Notes under the pieces: generated by a model
The model's input: only the letters and a program-made list of their open reading frames with translations
What the model was told of the DNA's origin: nothing
Databases searched by the model: none
Position numbers and translations under genes: made by a program
Assembly (NCBI GenBank): GCA_029983675.1
Contig: JASBYY010000007.1
Location: 8,612-72,611 of the forward strand
Length of the DNA stretch: 64,000 nt
From: Bacteroidales bacterium
Lineage (GTDB): Bacteria > Bacteroidota > Bacteroidia > Bacteroidales > F082
Direction: 5' to 3'
Shown here: positions 17,633 to 27,079 of the stretch, one piece after another
Layout: every line of letters begins with the position of its first letter
How positions within the stretch are numbered: position 1 is the stretch's first letter

Positions 17633-20600
17633 ATGAAAAAACTGGCTACTCTCCTCTTATTGGTCATCTTGGGAATGACCGCAATGGCTCAGAACGGACA
17701 CATCGACCTGCGTTCGGTGTCGAGAGCCGAAACTACAAGCAGCGATTTTCATACACTGAAAGCTGTTTTCAGCTATGCTTCAATCGTTAGCACTCCTGTG
17801 GAAAGTCCATACGGCACCTTTTCGCAGATCGCCCTGAACAACACTTATCCTTCCGGTGAAATCGGGACACCGGAGCTACCTGCCTCACATGAACTTCTGG
17901 CTGTGCCTTTCGGTGCCACACCAAGAGTCAGAATAACAAGTTACAGCACAACAGATTACCGACTTTCCGACTTCGGCATCAACACCATTATCCCCCATCA
18001 GCCTTCTGTACGCAAAGACCAAAATCCCAACGAGGTGGAATTTGTGTATCAGGCAAGTGCCTACCAGAAAAGAGGGCTGGGTCAAGCCCCAGAAGTCTCT
18101 ATTGAGGTGCAAGGCACCATGCGCGGCATTCGTGTCGGCTCATTGGTTGTCAATCCGGTCAGCTATGATCCCTCAAACGGAGTCTTGCGCGTTTTCAACG
18201 ACATCGAGGTCGAAGTCAGCTTTGACGGTGCCGATTACGAAGAAACCGAACGCTTATTGGTATCCACTTACAGCCCCTACTTCGACATTGTTTACAAACA
18301 GATGTTCAATTACCACGCCATTCAGGATGTTTATGACGAACACCCCGACCTCTGGGCAGCTCCCGTCCGCATGATCGTCATTGCCAACGACATGTTCCAG
18401 ACCGCCTTGCAGCCTTGGATCGAATGGAAGACCCAGAAGGGTTTCTATATGGATGTCAACTACACGAGCACCATCGGATCAACCTCTGCCGCCATTAAAG
18501 CATTCCTTCAAAACAAATACAACACCGGTGTCCAGAACAACCAGACCCCTACCTTTGTCATCATCATCGGCGACAAGGGACAGGTGCCAGAAAGTGCCAT
18601 AGGAAGTGCCTCCGGAAAAGTAACGGACTTATATTATGGATCTGTTGATAACGACTATTATCCCGACATGTTTTACAGCCGCATGTCGGCCGAAAACACT
18701 TCACAGCTGACAGCCATCATCAATAAAATCCTGATGTATGAAAAATACACTATGTCAGACCCTTCATATTTGAACAATGCCGTACTTATCGCCGGAGCTG
18801 ACAGCTGGGGATGGAATCCGAAAGTCGGACAACCTACTGTCAATTATGGCACACAGAACTATTTCAATACGGCACACGGATTCGACAACGTATATGCCTA
18901 TCTCAATTCTTACGGAGGTTGTTACAGTCACTTAAATACAGGTATCGGTTTTATTAACTATACTGCTCACGGCTATGAAACAGGCTGGCATGATCCCTCT
19001 TTTTCCGTAGCTAACATCAATACTTTGACCAATATTAACAAGTACTTCTGGGCTATGGGCAACTGTTGTTTAGCCGCTGACTGGGGTTATTCTCCCACGG
19101 CCTGTTTCGGTGAAGCCTTTATTCGTGCAGAAAACAAAGGGGCCTTCAGTTATATCGGTTCCGCACCGTCGTCCTATTGGTACGAAGACTATTACTTCAA
19201 TATAGGAGCAACTAATGTCTTCTACCAAACACCTCCTCTCTCTGCTACAAAGACGGGGTTGTATGACATCCTGTTTTCAGAAGAAAGCTTCAACACCTTG
19301 TCGGGGCTGTTGTTTTTGGGTAATATCGCCGTCTGCTACGCTCATGCGAATGGCTATAACTCCAGTACCACGGCAACCAATCTGTATTATTGGCAGGCTT
19401 ATCACGTCCTTGGCGACGGCTCCGTCATGCCTTATTGTGTGCAACCCTCTCCAAACAACGTCAGCCATGCGCAAAACTTCCCTTCCGGAGCCACTTCCTT
19501 CACTGTGAATGCACAAGCCGGTTCATATGTGGGCATTTCGAGAAACAATGTCTTGCTGGGAGCAGCTTTGGTTCCTGCATCAGGCTCTGTGAATGTTGTT
19601 GTCACTCCCGTTACTTCTGGCCAAGTGAAGATTGTGGTAACCAAGCCCCAACGGCAACCTTACATTCAAACCATCAACGTTGGGACAAATAACGCCCCTA
19701 ACATTCAAGTCGATCAAGTCACCCCCAATACCATTGAAAACGGCGTGAGCCAGCCTCTCACCGTAAGGATGAAAAACACGGGGAATGTTGCCTCTACGAC
19801 CAATACGACCGTCACCATCACCTCCAACGACTCCTATCTAAGCATCATCAACGGCACTGCAAGTTTCGGACCTATGGCGGCCAACGGTGGTACGGCTACC
19901 GTAAACAATGCCTTTACCGTAAAAGCGGCTTCCAATACGCCCAACAACCATGTTTTCAACATCCAAGCCACGGCTACCAATGAAGGGTCTTCATGGAACA
20001 GCAGCTTTACGCTGACTTCGGTTGCTCCCTGCAACGCACCCACCAACCTCACCGCCACGGCCAACGGCAACAGCATCAACCTGCACTGGACAGCTTCGCC
20101 GACCGCAACAAGCTACCGTGTCTTCAGAGGAACCACACAGATTGCAAGCAATGTAACAGGAACTAACTACACTGACAGCAACCTCAGCTACGGCACCCAA
20201 TACTGCTACACCGTCAAGAGCAATTGCGCCAGTGGAAGTGTCTCCGACCCATCCAATCAAGCCTGTGCAACGACGGCGGACCCCTGCAACGCACCCACCA
20301 ACCTCACCGCCACGGCCAACGGCAACAGCATCAACCTGCACTGGACAGCTTCGCCGACCGCAACAAGCTACCGTGTCTTCAGAGGAACCACACAGATTGC
20401 AAGCAATGTAACAGGAACTAACTACACTGACAGCAACCTCAGCTACGGCACCCAATACTGCTACACCGTCAAGAGCAATTGCGCCAGTGGAAGTGTCTCC
20501 GACCCATCCAATCAAGCCTGTGCAACGACGGCGGACCCCTGCAACGCACCCACCAACCTAACAGCTACGGTACAGAATACCACGAACATCGCACTCAACT

Positions 20601-21370
20601 GGTCGGCCTACCAACTGGCCACATCTTACAAAGTATACAGAGACAACGCTCTCATCGCCTCCAATGTGACAGCAACGACCTACACGGACGAGGATCTCGG
20701 CGAAGGACACTACTGCTACACGGTGACGAGCATCTGTCCGAATGGCGAATCCGAACCGTCGAACCAAGCTTGCGAGGACATAGATCTGCCTTGCGACAAG
20801 CCGAAAAATCTGGACGCAAACTACGTGTACAACAGCGAAGAAGACTTCGGTGTACTGGTGGGATGGGACGCGCCTGCTGCAAAGACTGAGCGCGGACTGA
20901 CCAGGTTCAATGTCTATCGCTCGGAAAACGGCAACACCTACGACAAGATCGCTCAGGTGGATTATTCAGAAGAAACCCACTACGATTATTTCGAGCAGAT
21001 CGAACCCGGCCACTACTTCTATCAGGTGAAAGCCTTGTACCAATGGGGCGGAACCCTCTGTGAGTCAGATCCGGCATCAGCACTGAATAATCCGGCGAAC
21101 AACTACGTGTCGGTAACCGTTACCTGCCTTACCAAACTTGGCGAAGCTACGCAAGTCTATCCGAATCCAGCCCATGACAGGATTCATGTGAAAGCCGCCG
21201 AAAACATCTCGCGGCTGAATGTTTACAACCTGCTGGGGGTTTTGGTTTACAGCACTGAAAACTGTGGCAAACAGACCGATGTCGATCTGACCGAATTACC
21301 AAGCGGAACCTATATGATTAGCATCATCACCCCGCAATCAAATAAAACGGCGAGGTTTGCAAAGTATTAA
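17633..21370 (+). CDS. Gingipain-like C25 peptidase with FnIII repeats and T9SS sorting domain
   Basis: A 1245-residue exported cysteine peptidase. A signal peptide ends at MTAMAQ. A gingipain propeptide-like region leads into the C25 catalytic domain (about 240-600). Likely catalytic His446 (TAHGYETGW) and Cys478 (MGNCCLAADWG) are present. An Ig-like gingipain domain and a CARDB-like domain follow to about 795. Then come three fibronectin type III-like repeats; the first two are identical over 85 residues. A further beta domain and a C-terminal T9SS type A domain (VYPNPAHDRIHVKAA onward, ending TARFAKY) complete it. The protein should cross the outer membrane by T9SS and be anchored or released. 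Natural substrate unknown. Confidence 0.9.
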   Translation: MKKLATLLLLVILGMTAMAQNGHIDLRSVSRAETTSSDFHTLKAVFSYASIVSTPVESPYGTFSQIALNNTYPSGEIGTPELPASHELLAVPFGATPRVRITSYSTTDYRLSDFGINTIIPHQPSVRKDQNPNEVEFVYQASAYQKRGLGQAPEVSIEVQGTMRGIRVGSLVVNPVSYDPSNGVLRVFNDIEVEVSFDGADYEETERLLVSTYSPYFDIVYKQMFNYHAIQDVYDEHPDLWAAPVRMIVIANDMFQTALQPWIEWKTQKGFYMDVNYTSTIGSTSAAIKAFLQNKYNTGVQNNQTPTFVIIIGDKGQVPESAIGSASGKVTDLYYGSVDNDYYPDMFYSRMSAENTSQLTAIINKILMYEKYTMSDPSYLNNAVLIAGADSWGWNPKVGQPTVNYGTQNYFNTAHGFDNVYAYLNSYGGCYSHLNTGIGFINYTAHGYETGWHDPSFSVANINTLTNINKYFWAMGNCCLAADWGYSPTACFGEAFIRAENKGAFSYIGSAPSSYWYEDYYFNIGATNVFYQTPPLSATKTGLYDILFSEESFNTLSGLLFLGNIAVCYAHANGYNSSTTATNLYYWQAYHVLGDGSVMPYCVQPSPNNVSHAQNFPSGATSFTVNAQAGSYVGISRNNVLLGAALVPASGSVNVVVTPVTSGQVKIVVTKPQRQPYIQTINVGTNNAPNIQVDQVTPNTIENGVSQPLTVRMKNTGNVASTTNTTVTITSNDSYLSIINGTASFGPMAANGGTATVNNAFTVKAASNTPNNHVFNIQATATNEGSSWNSSFTLTSVAPCNAPTNLTATANGNSINLHWTASPTATSYRVFRGTTQIASNVTGTNYTDSNLSYGTQYCYTVKSNCASGSVSDPSNQACATTADPCNAPTNLTATANGNSINLHWTASPTATSYRVFRGTTQIASNVTGTNYTDSNLSYGTQYCYTVKSNCASGSVSDPSNQACATTADPCNAPTNLTATVQNTTNIALNWSAYQLATSYKVYRDNALIASNVTATTYTDEDLGEGHYCYTVTSICPNGESEPSNQACEDIDLPCDKPKNLDANYVYNSEEDFGVLVGWDAPAAKTERGLTRFNVYRSENGNTYDKIAQVDYSEETHYDYFEQIEPGHYFYQVKALYQWGGTLCESDPASALNNPANNYVSVTVTCLTKLGEATQVYPNPAHDRIHVKAAENISRLNVYNLLGVLVYSTENCGKQTDVDLTELPSGTYMISIITPQSNKTARFAKY
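20028..20537 (+). repeat. Perfect tandem duplication of a 255-bp FnIII-like unit
   Basis: 20028-20282 and 20283-20537 read the same as far as I can follow them base by base. Each encodes an 85-residue fibronectin-type module (PCNAPTNLTATANGNSINLH and on). A third module starting at 20538 shares only its first two dozen bases before diverging. Lack of even silent differences means a very recent duplication or gene conversion, or an assembly effect. Confidence 0.92.
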
Positions 21371-21397
21371 TCAAGATTAATTGTCAACCATATGCAA

Positions 21398-21421
21398 AGA
21401 GGGTGTCTTGCGGCACCCTCT
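21398..21421. terminator. Hairpin between the two convergent T9SS peptidase genes
   Basis: AGAGGGTG and CACCCTCT form an 8-bp stem with an 8-nt loop 27 nt after the C25 stop. T-tracts are weak on both sides. Confidence 0.5.
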
Positions 21422-21445
21422 TATAGTTTAGTGACAAGAAGACAC

Positions 21446-22975
21446 TCATTTGTGTTTCACAAACTTAGCCTTTCCACCATTTAGGCTGACAAAATAAATG
21501 CCGTCGCTCAACGTGCTGATATCAACACGATTGACATTTCCCGATAATTTCACCGTCATCAAGACAACACCATTGACATCTAATATATTGGCTTGGGTAT
21601 CATTTTCATGCACACAAATATCAATATAATCGGTTGCAGGATTAGGATAAACGTTAAAATGGGCGTGGACAACTTGATTTTCCGCATTGCTACTGATCAG
21701 ACTGTCGCCATGCGCGGCAATGACCGTTTCGATAGTGCGGTTGCACACGGCGCAAAACGGCGCATAATCACGCATCATGCAATGAACCTGCGGGCGATAC
21801 ATGCCGGTCGCAAAATAGCCGCCACCCTCAAAAGCTCCAACCACATTGGCGTATTGCGCATTATTGGGAGTAGGAATCGGCGTTCCTGTTGCAACAAGAT
21901 CGGACCATTTGGTATCAAAATTGACCAGAGAAGTGATATTAGGTTCCCAAGGCTCGACATTGAGATTGTATAGATTGATCAACGGATTGCTCGGCTCGAC
22001 GTATTCATCGGCTAATCCCGCAAAAGCATGACCGAACTCATGGATGATGACACTTTCGGACGACATATTGCCCGCCGTACTGATGGAATAGAAATTGAAC
22101 AATCCGCTGCCGCCATACCGTGTGCTGTTGACAAGGATGTAAATCTGGTCGTAAGGCACATTGGCCGCCACATCTTTCACCGAAAAATAATTGCGCGTGG
22201 TGCAATAACGATCGATGTAGAAAGTACTGAAATGCGAGTTCAGTATGGTCCTCACCCATTCTTGATTGGCCGGGACATCGGTACCGCTTTCTTCGGAAGG
22301 AGCCAGCACACCGCGGAAATTGAAGTCGCTGATATGGCTTGCAAAAGGTTCGTTGTGCGAAAAGACCTGCACCAAATGGTCGCAGTCCGACTTGAACTTA
22401 TCCATCTCTTCCGCCGTATAGCCTTCGGGCAGAATGGCGATATCGACTTTGGTATCAGGACTGCCATTCACAAGCGCATCGTAATGGGGAAAGATATAGC
22501 GTTGCTCCGTAGTATTGAAAATCTCATCCGGTTCGTACAACTTCGAAAACACTTCCTCAAAATCGCCATTGAAGTTGCGAATCTCCAAAACAATATAGGC
22601 TTTGTGCAACGGCTTCGGTACCGACACTGACTCCTCGTAACAACGCTCCATACGGCTTGCTTCATCAGTAGTCTGCCATTCACGGAACAACGTATTGTAG
22701 CCATGCAAATAAATGACCGCATTGGTAGCGGCATCCACGACCTTCACCCGATTGGTACCCAAATCATACGGGTCGATCAGATTGACCTTTGAGCCGCCAA
22801 ACCAAGGTTCGATGATAAACCTATCGAACACGTAATGTGAAGTATCGCGCGTACCACACTGGTACACGTCCATACGCAAGGTATGGTCTTCGAAATACTG
22901 CTCGTAAGATATGGACTGTGCCACGACAAATACAGATGACAACAAGGCTGTCAATAATAATAAGGTGTTTTTCAT
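21446..22975 (-). CDS. M64 family zinc peptidase with T9SS sorting domain
   Basis: A 509-residue secreted metallopeptidase of the family that includes clostridial IgA protease. A signal peptide ends at VFVVAQ (residue 20). The zinc motif HEFGH is at 312-316, followed by GLADEY at 320-325, the extended HExxHxxxGLxDEY signature of M64. An N-terminal M64 pro-like beta domain covers about 21-160. The C-terminal 75 residues (VYPNPATDYIDICV onward, ending AKFVKHK) form a T9SS type A sorting domain. Convergent with the C25 gene; both are probable extracellular proteases exported by one machinery. Own -7 box at 23005-23012. Confidence 0.92.
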   Translation of the reverse strand: MKNTLLLLTALLSSVFVVAQSISYEQYFEDHTLRMDVYQCGTRDTSHYVFDRFIIEPWFGGSKVNLIDPYDLGTNRVKVVDAATNAVIYLHGYNTLFREWQTTDEASRMERCYEESVSVPKPLHKAYIVLEIRNFNGDFEEVFSKLYEPDEIFNTTEQRYIFPHYDALVNGSPDTKVDIAILPEGYTAEEMDKFKSDCDHLVQVFSHNEPFASHISDFNFRGVLAPSEESGTDVPANQEWVRTILNSHFSTFYIDRYCTTRNYFSVKDVAANVPYDQIYILVNSTRYGGSGLFNFYSISTAGNMSSESVIIHEFGHAFAGLADEYVEPSNPLINLYNLNVEPWEPNITSLVNFDTKWSDLVATGTPIPTPNNAQYANVVGAFEGGGYFATGMYRPQVHCMMRDYAPFCAVCNRTIETVIAAHGDSLISSNAENQVVHAHFNVYPNPATDYIDICVHENDTQANILDVNGVVLMTVKLSGNVNRVDISTLSDGIYFVSLNGGKAKFVKHK

Positions 22976-23004
22976 ATCAAAACAATTCTATTGGATTTAC
23001 GGAA

Positions 23005-23012
23005 CAAAAATA
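23005..23012 (-). promoter_or_regulatory. -7 promoter box of the M64 gene
   Basis: The minus strand reads TATTTTTG 30 nt upstream of the ATG at 22975. Confidence 0.45.
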
Positions 23013-23171
23013 CAATATTTGCCAACACATCACCATGTCACAACCCTTATTGGTTCTTTTGTAACACAAGCCTTTCAAAATCATGCTGCCGACACAAGAC
23101 TTTTCGCTTCAAAAACGCTCTACCTTCCCCCTGACAAAAGAACAGCCGCCTTGCGGAATCATGTTTTTTCT

Positions 23172-23179
23172 TACCTTTG
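23172..23179 (+). promoter_or_regulatory. -7 promoter box of elbB
   Basis: TACCTTTG matches TAnnTTTG exactly and lies 23 nt before the elbB ATG. Confidence 0.5.
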
Positions 23180-23201
23180 AGCCGTAAAAGTATTATTTAT
23201 C

Positions 23202-23873
23202 ATGAAGAAATTTGCAGTTATTCTTGCCGGTTGTGGTCATCTGGACGGCGCCGAAATCGGAGAAGCCATTACACTATTGCTGTCAATAGATCAACATCAT
23301 TGTGAATATCAATGTTTTGCCCCTAACAGACCGCAAACAGAAGTTATTGATCACTTTACCGGGAAAAAGGAGCGCGGGACACGCAATATCATGACGGAAG
23401 CCGCCCGCATTGCCCGCGGCAACATTCTCCCTATTGAACAGTTCAAAGCCGAAGACTACGATGCCTTGTTATTCAGCGGCGGCTTTGGAGCAGCTAAAAA
23501 CCTTTGCAGCTATGCCTTCAAAGGTGCCGATATGGAAGTCGAGCCTGATGTGGCACGCGCCATTCTCGACATGCACAAGGCCCAGAAGCCCATTGGCGGC
23601 ATGTGTATCGCCCCCGTCCTATTTGCAAAGCTCATCGAGGACGTTTGTGTCACTTTGGGGAGTGACGGCACCCCAGCCAGCTCCGATGTGTTCAAAATGG
23701 GTGCCAGCCACGTACAAACCGAAGCTGGCGATGTGGTTGCTGATAACGAAAAACTCGTCTTTTCCACGCCGGCTTACATGCTCGACGCCACTATCAAGGA
23801 TGTGTATGACGGAGCTTACAACCTGATCGGATCCATCGTCGAAACCTTGGATGACACTTTGCATAAGCATTAA
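23202..23873 (+). CDS. elbB: ElbB-type glyoxalase of the DJ-1/PfpI superfamily
   Basis: 223 residues, the normal length. The start KKFAVILAGCGHLDGAEIGE and the middle RGNILPIEQFKAEDYDALLF are typical of ElbB (isoprenoid biosynthesis glyoxalase). The nucleophile-elbow Cys is in IGGMCIAPVLFAKL. The E. coli protein has glyoxalase-like activity and was linked to isoprenoid yield, but its cellular role is not settled. Single gene closed by the terminator at 23885-23931. Confidence 0.92.
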   Translation: MKKFAVILAGCGHLDGAEIGEAITLLLSIDQHHCEYQCFAPNRPQTEVIDHFTGKKERGTRNIMTEAARIARGNILPIEQFKAEDYDALLFSGGFGAAKNLCSYAFKGADMEVEPDVARAILDMHKAQKPIGGMCIAPVLFAKLIEDVCVTLGSDGTPASSDVFKMGASHVQTEAGDVVADNEKLVFSTPAYMLDATIKDVYDGAYNLIGSIVETLDDTLHKH

Positions 23874-23884
23874 CTCCTTCTACA

Positions 23885-23931
23885 GTAAAAAACAACAGGA
23901 TACGAATCATTCGCATCCTGTTGTTTTTTTT
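23885..23931. terminator. Bidirectional terminator between elbB and uraA
   Basis: AACAACAGGAT (23891-23901) pairs with ATCCTGTTGTT (23915-23925), with inner CGA/TCG pairing. T-tracts on both strands (seven or more T on plus, six on minus) make it a strong two-way terminator. Confidence 0.88.
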
Positions 23932-23960
23932 CGGCCCATATCTTGAAAAGCCTCATAACA

Positions 23961-25310
23961 TCACTTTTCGGGAATATCCTTTTCTTTCATTTCTTTTTCA
24001 AATGGAAAAATCTTTTCGTCGGGAAGCACCGTATTGAGAAAAATGCCTACCAATGCCGCCACTGCCAATCCCGAAAGGCCAATGCTGCCAAAACGAATTT
24101 GATCGTTCAGCGCATACTTGATGCCGATGGCCAACACGAGAATCAGAGCCGCCACCATGACGTTTTTCGACTTGGTGAAATCGACTTGGTTTTCAACCAG
24201 ATTTCGTACTCCCACCGCTGCTATCATTCCATAAAGTATCAGGGAAATGCCGCCAATGGTTCCCGAAGGCATGACATGGATCAATTCGGCGAACTTCGGG
24301 CAAAATGCCAGCAATACAGCGATAAAAGCGGCAATGCGTATGACCCTCGGATCATATACCTTGGTCAGATTCAACACACCGGTGTTTTCACCATAAGTGG
24401 TATTGGCGGGAGCGCCAAAGGCAGCGGCCAAAGCGGTGGCAAGACCATCGCCAATCAAAGTGCGGTGCAGTCCGGGGTCTTCAAGGTAGTTCTTATCCGT
24501 CGTAGAGGATATGGAGCATATATCGCCGATATGTTCCACCATGGTAGCCAAGGCAATCGGAATGATGGAGATAATGGCCGTTACCATGAAACTCCAGTCA
24601 GGATGACTGAAAACCGAAAACGCTGTATTTTCCCATCTGAAAGGTAAGCCAAACCATGCCGCTTCTTTTACCGATGTAAAATCCACATTACCTATGCTCA
24701 GTGCAAACAGATAGGAAACTATGACTCCCATGAGAATCGGGACAATACGAATGATGCCTTTCGCCCAGATGCTGCAAACGATGACGACAGCGACAGCGAC
24801 AACGGCTATTATCCAACTGTGATCCGTGCTGACGCAATTGTTCAGTGCAGATCCCGAAAGGGTCAGACCGATAGCAATGATAATGGGGCCAGTCACCACC
24901 GAAGGGAAGAAACGCAGCACCTTTTTGGTGCCGAACCATTTGATAAGACCGGCAAGTACCAAATACAACAGTCCCGCGCAGAACACGCCGATGCAAGCAT
25001 AGGTCAGCGCAACGCTTTGCGTCATGCCCTTGTCTGCTCCTAAGGCGGTTACTGTGGCATAGCCGCCCAAAAAGGCAAAGGAAGAACCCAGAAAAGCCGG
25101 GACCTTACGTTTGGTGATGAAATGGAACAGCAAGGTGCCCAAACCTGCAAACAGCAGGGTGGCCGACACAGAAAGCCCCGTTAGGACGGGAACAAGCACA
25201 GTGGCGCCAAACATGGCGAAAAGATGCTGGAAGCCCAGTAACAACATACGTGGACGTCCAAGCTCACGGGCATCGTAAATGCCTTTTGAATTGTCGATAA
25301 AGTGTTTCAT
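23961..25310 (-). CDS. uraA: Uracil permease (NCS2 family)
   Basis: A 449-residue inner-membrane symporter with about 14 helices or half-helices. NCS2 features include the start RMLLLGFQHLFAMFGATVLV, the substrate-binding segment ATMVEHIGDICSISSTT with its key Glu-His, and the helix-10 motif GAPANTTYGENTGVLNLTKV. It imports uracil with protons. It follows upp on the same strand, so uptake and salvage are linked, but a strong hairpin at 25355-25393 lies between them and probably limits read-through. Confidence 0.93.
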   Translation of the reverse strand: MKHFIDNSKGIYDARELGRPRMLLLGFQHLFAMFGATVLVPVLTGLSVSATLLFAGLGTLLFHFITKRKVPAFLGSSFAFLGGYATVTALGADKGMTQSVALTYACIGVFCAGLLYLVLAGLIKWFGTKKVLRFFPSVVTGPIIIAIGLTLSGSALNNCVSTDHSWIIAVVAVAVVIVCSIWAKGIIRIVPILMGVIVSYLFALSIGNVDFTSVKEAAWFGLPFRWENTAFSVFSHPDWSFMVTAIISIIPIALATMVEHIGDICSISSTTDKNYLEDPGLHRTLIGDGLATALAAAFGAPANTTYGENTGVLNLTKVYDPRVIRIAAFIAVLLAFCPKFAELIHVMPSGTIGGISLILYGMIAAVGVRNLVENQVDFTKSKNVMVAALILVLAIGIKYALNDQIRFGSIGLSGLAVAALVGIFLNTVLPDEKIFPFEKEMKEKDIPEK

Positions 25311-25348
25311 ATTTCTTGAATATTTAGTTTGTCAATGAAGTCTCTTCA

Positions 25349-25393
25349 TAAAAAAGAGCCACAGACTTTATCCAAGATAAAGTCCACGGCTCT
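25349..25393 (-). terminator. Terminator or attenuator between upp and uraA
   Basis: On the minus strand AGAGCC and GACTTTAT pair with ATAAAGTC and GGCTCT, and the stem runs into six T. It lies 30 nt after the upp stop and 39 nt before the uraA ATG, so uraA expression relies on read-through or on a promoter within the short gap. Confidence 0.8.
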
Positions 25394-25422
25394 GATTCAA
25401 TCTCAAGCACCAAATAAATGCC

Positions 25423-26085
25423 TCAAATCTTGTCGCCATACGCAAGGTCGCCGGCATCCCCAAGACCGGGGACGATGTACTTGTGCTCGTTGAGTATCGG
25501 ATCGATGGCACCGCACCACAATGTGACGTTCTCAAGCGGTTTGAAAAGCGACATGATCCGCTCCACGCCGTATTGGGAGGCAATGACACAACACAAATGC
25601 AAATGGAGCGGAATGCCTTTCGTACACAAAGCCTGATAGGCCAGTTCAAAACTGCCGCCCGTGGCGAGCATGGGGTCGGCCATGATCAAAGTCTTATCGG
25701 TAAGCTCTGGTGCAGCCAAATACTCCACCTTGACACCGACACGCTCTTGCTTCTCATCGAGATAGTAGCGGTAGGCCGACACAAAGGCACTTCCTGCCTG
25801 GTCGAACACATCCAAAAAGCCTTGATGGTACGGCAAGCCTGCCCGAAAAATAGTAGCAATCACCATGGATTCTTCAGGGGTGTTGACCTTAGCCTTGGCC
25901 AGCGGGGTGTCTATCTCTTTCTCTGAATAATTGAGTGTCTTGCTCACTTCGTATGCCATCATTTGGCCAATACGCTGTAGGTTATGACGAAATCGGTTGC
26001 GGTTCGACTGAATGCTAACATCTCTCAACTCAGCCACATACTGGTTGATGACGGATTTCGTCTTCGAAAAGTCAATAATGTTCAT
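25423..26085 (-). CDS. upp: Uracil phosphoribosyltransferase
   Basis: 220 residues; makes UMP from uracil and PRPP in pyrimidine salvage. The PRPP-binding loop is ADPMLATGGSFELAYQAL, and the C-terminal uracil-binding region reads CGAIDPILNEHKYIVPGLGD followed by AGDLAYGDKI. The RAGLPYHQGFLDVFD segment is conserved too. The loop has MLATGGS as in other Upp. It is followed by uraA. A consensus promoter is at 26103-26133. Confidence 0.93.
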   Translation of the reverse strand: MNIIDFSKTKSVINQYVAELRDVSIQSNRNRFRHNLQRIGQMMAYEVSKTLNYSEKEIDTPLAKAKVNTPEESMVIATIFRAGLPYHQGFLDVFDQAGSAFVSAYRYYLDEKQERVGVKVEYLAAPELTDKTLIMADPMLATGGSFELAYQALCTKGIPLHLHLCCVIASQYGVERIMSLFKPLENVTLWCGAIDPILNEHKYIVPGLGDAGDLAYGDKI

Positions 26086-26102
26086 CGCCCGTATTATTTG
26101 CG

Positions 26103-26133
26103 CAAAGATATAACAAAATCAAAACCGAGCAAA
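26103..26133 (-). promoter_or_regulatory. Consensus promoter of upp
   Basis: On the minus strand TTTG (26130-26133) and TATCTTTG (26103-26110) are 19 nt apart, the ideal Bacteroidota spacing, 17 nt before the upp ATG. The remaining bases up to 26298 hold nothing I can identify. Confidence 0.7.
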
Positions 26134-26298
26134 AATGATTTTTTTGTTTCTGCTCCTTTTTTGTTATTTCACTGATAATCGGACAAATAAGTTTTTTGAT
26201 TAATAGACAATAAAATCCAAAGCGCTTCTTTTCCTCTCAATAATCGCATTTGGAAAGGATGCTAATAACTTTTCTAATGAAAAAATCTTATTCCCATC

Positions 26299-27060
26299 CT
26301 ATTTCAGCAGCCATGTTTTCAATTCTCCGGCTTTGGCCTTGCTGACCACAATTTTTTCGGGAGTATCAACAAAAAGATTCAGCAATAGCTTGCCCCCAAA
26401 CCATACCGAAATATCTTTGATAGCGCTGCGGGCAACAATATACTGGCGGTTGGCCTTGAAAAACAAAACAGGATCGAGTTGTCCCATCACTTCATCCAAG
26501 TTGTGATTCAGGTAATAGGAACGTTTGTCATGCGTGACGGCCTTTATCATCTTCGTATCGATAAAGACACAGGCGATGCTGCTTACCGGTAAAGGCACCA
26601 ACTTGTCGCGCTCCGAAACCAAGAAACCCGATTTGTAGGTTTTTGTCATGCCGCCCATCTGACCCATCAGCTTGGCAATCAACTCGCTGTTATTAACAGG
26701 ATGTCGGGTCAATGACTTGTACTTATTAATCGCTTTTTCAAGATCGGTCTTGTTGATGGGTTTCAGCAGATAGCTGATACCGTTCACGTCAAACGCTTTC
26801 AGGGCATACTCATCATAAGCCGTAGTGAAAATGATCGGGCAAGTGATGTCGGTTTGCTCAAAAATGGCAAAAGCCGACCCGTCCGCCAGATGGATATCCA
26901 TGAAAACCAAGTCGGGCATGGGGTTGTCACCAAACCAATCCACGCTTTCCTCGATAGATTGCAAAACAGCCTGGTTTTCCGTATCGGGACAAAGTTGTTC
27001 CACCAATTTCAGCAGCGATTGCGCCGCCATGATTTCATCTTCTATAATTACGGTTTTCAT
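26299..27060 (-). CDS. LytTR-type response regulator
   Basis: 253 residues: a receiver domain (1-120) with phospho-acceptor D55 (LVFMDIHLADG), and a C-terminal LytTR DNA-binding domain (about 150-250; KTYKSGFLVSERDKLVPLPV, then FFKANRQYIVA). It pairs with the LytS-like kinase 19 nt upstream on the same strand. Such pairs regulate diverse functions, and nothing near them names a target except the remnant of an efflux adaptor upstream. Confidence 0.92.
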   Translation of the reverse strand: MKTVIIEDEIMAAQSLLKLVEQLCPDTENQAVLQSIEESVDWFGDNPMPDLVFMDIHLADGSAFAIFEQTDITCPIIFTTAYDEYALKAFDVNGISYLLKPINKTDLEKAINKYKSLTRHPVNNSELIAKLMGQMGGMTKTYKSGFLVSERDKLVPLPVSSIACVFIDTKMIKAVTHDKRSYYLNHNLDEVMGQLDPVLFFKANRQYIVARSAIKDISVWFGGKLLLNLFVDTPEKIVVSKAKAGELKTWLLK

Positions 27061-27079
27061 ATCATGTCTCCTATTGGGT

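Noticed and set aside
20028..20790. CRISPR-like or satellite repeat array
   Set aside because: The repeat unit is a 255-bp protein-coding FnIII module in frame, without spacers.
23943..24647. Plus-strand open frame of 234 codons after elbB
   Set aside because: It is antisense to uraA, lies beyond a strong terminator and has no plausible domain.
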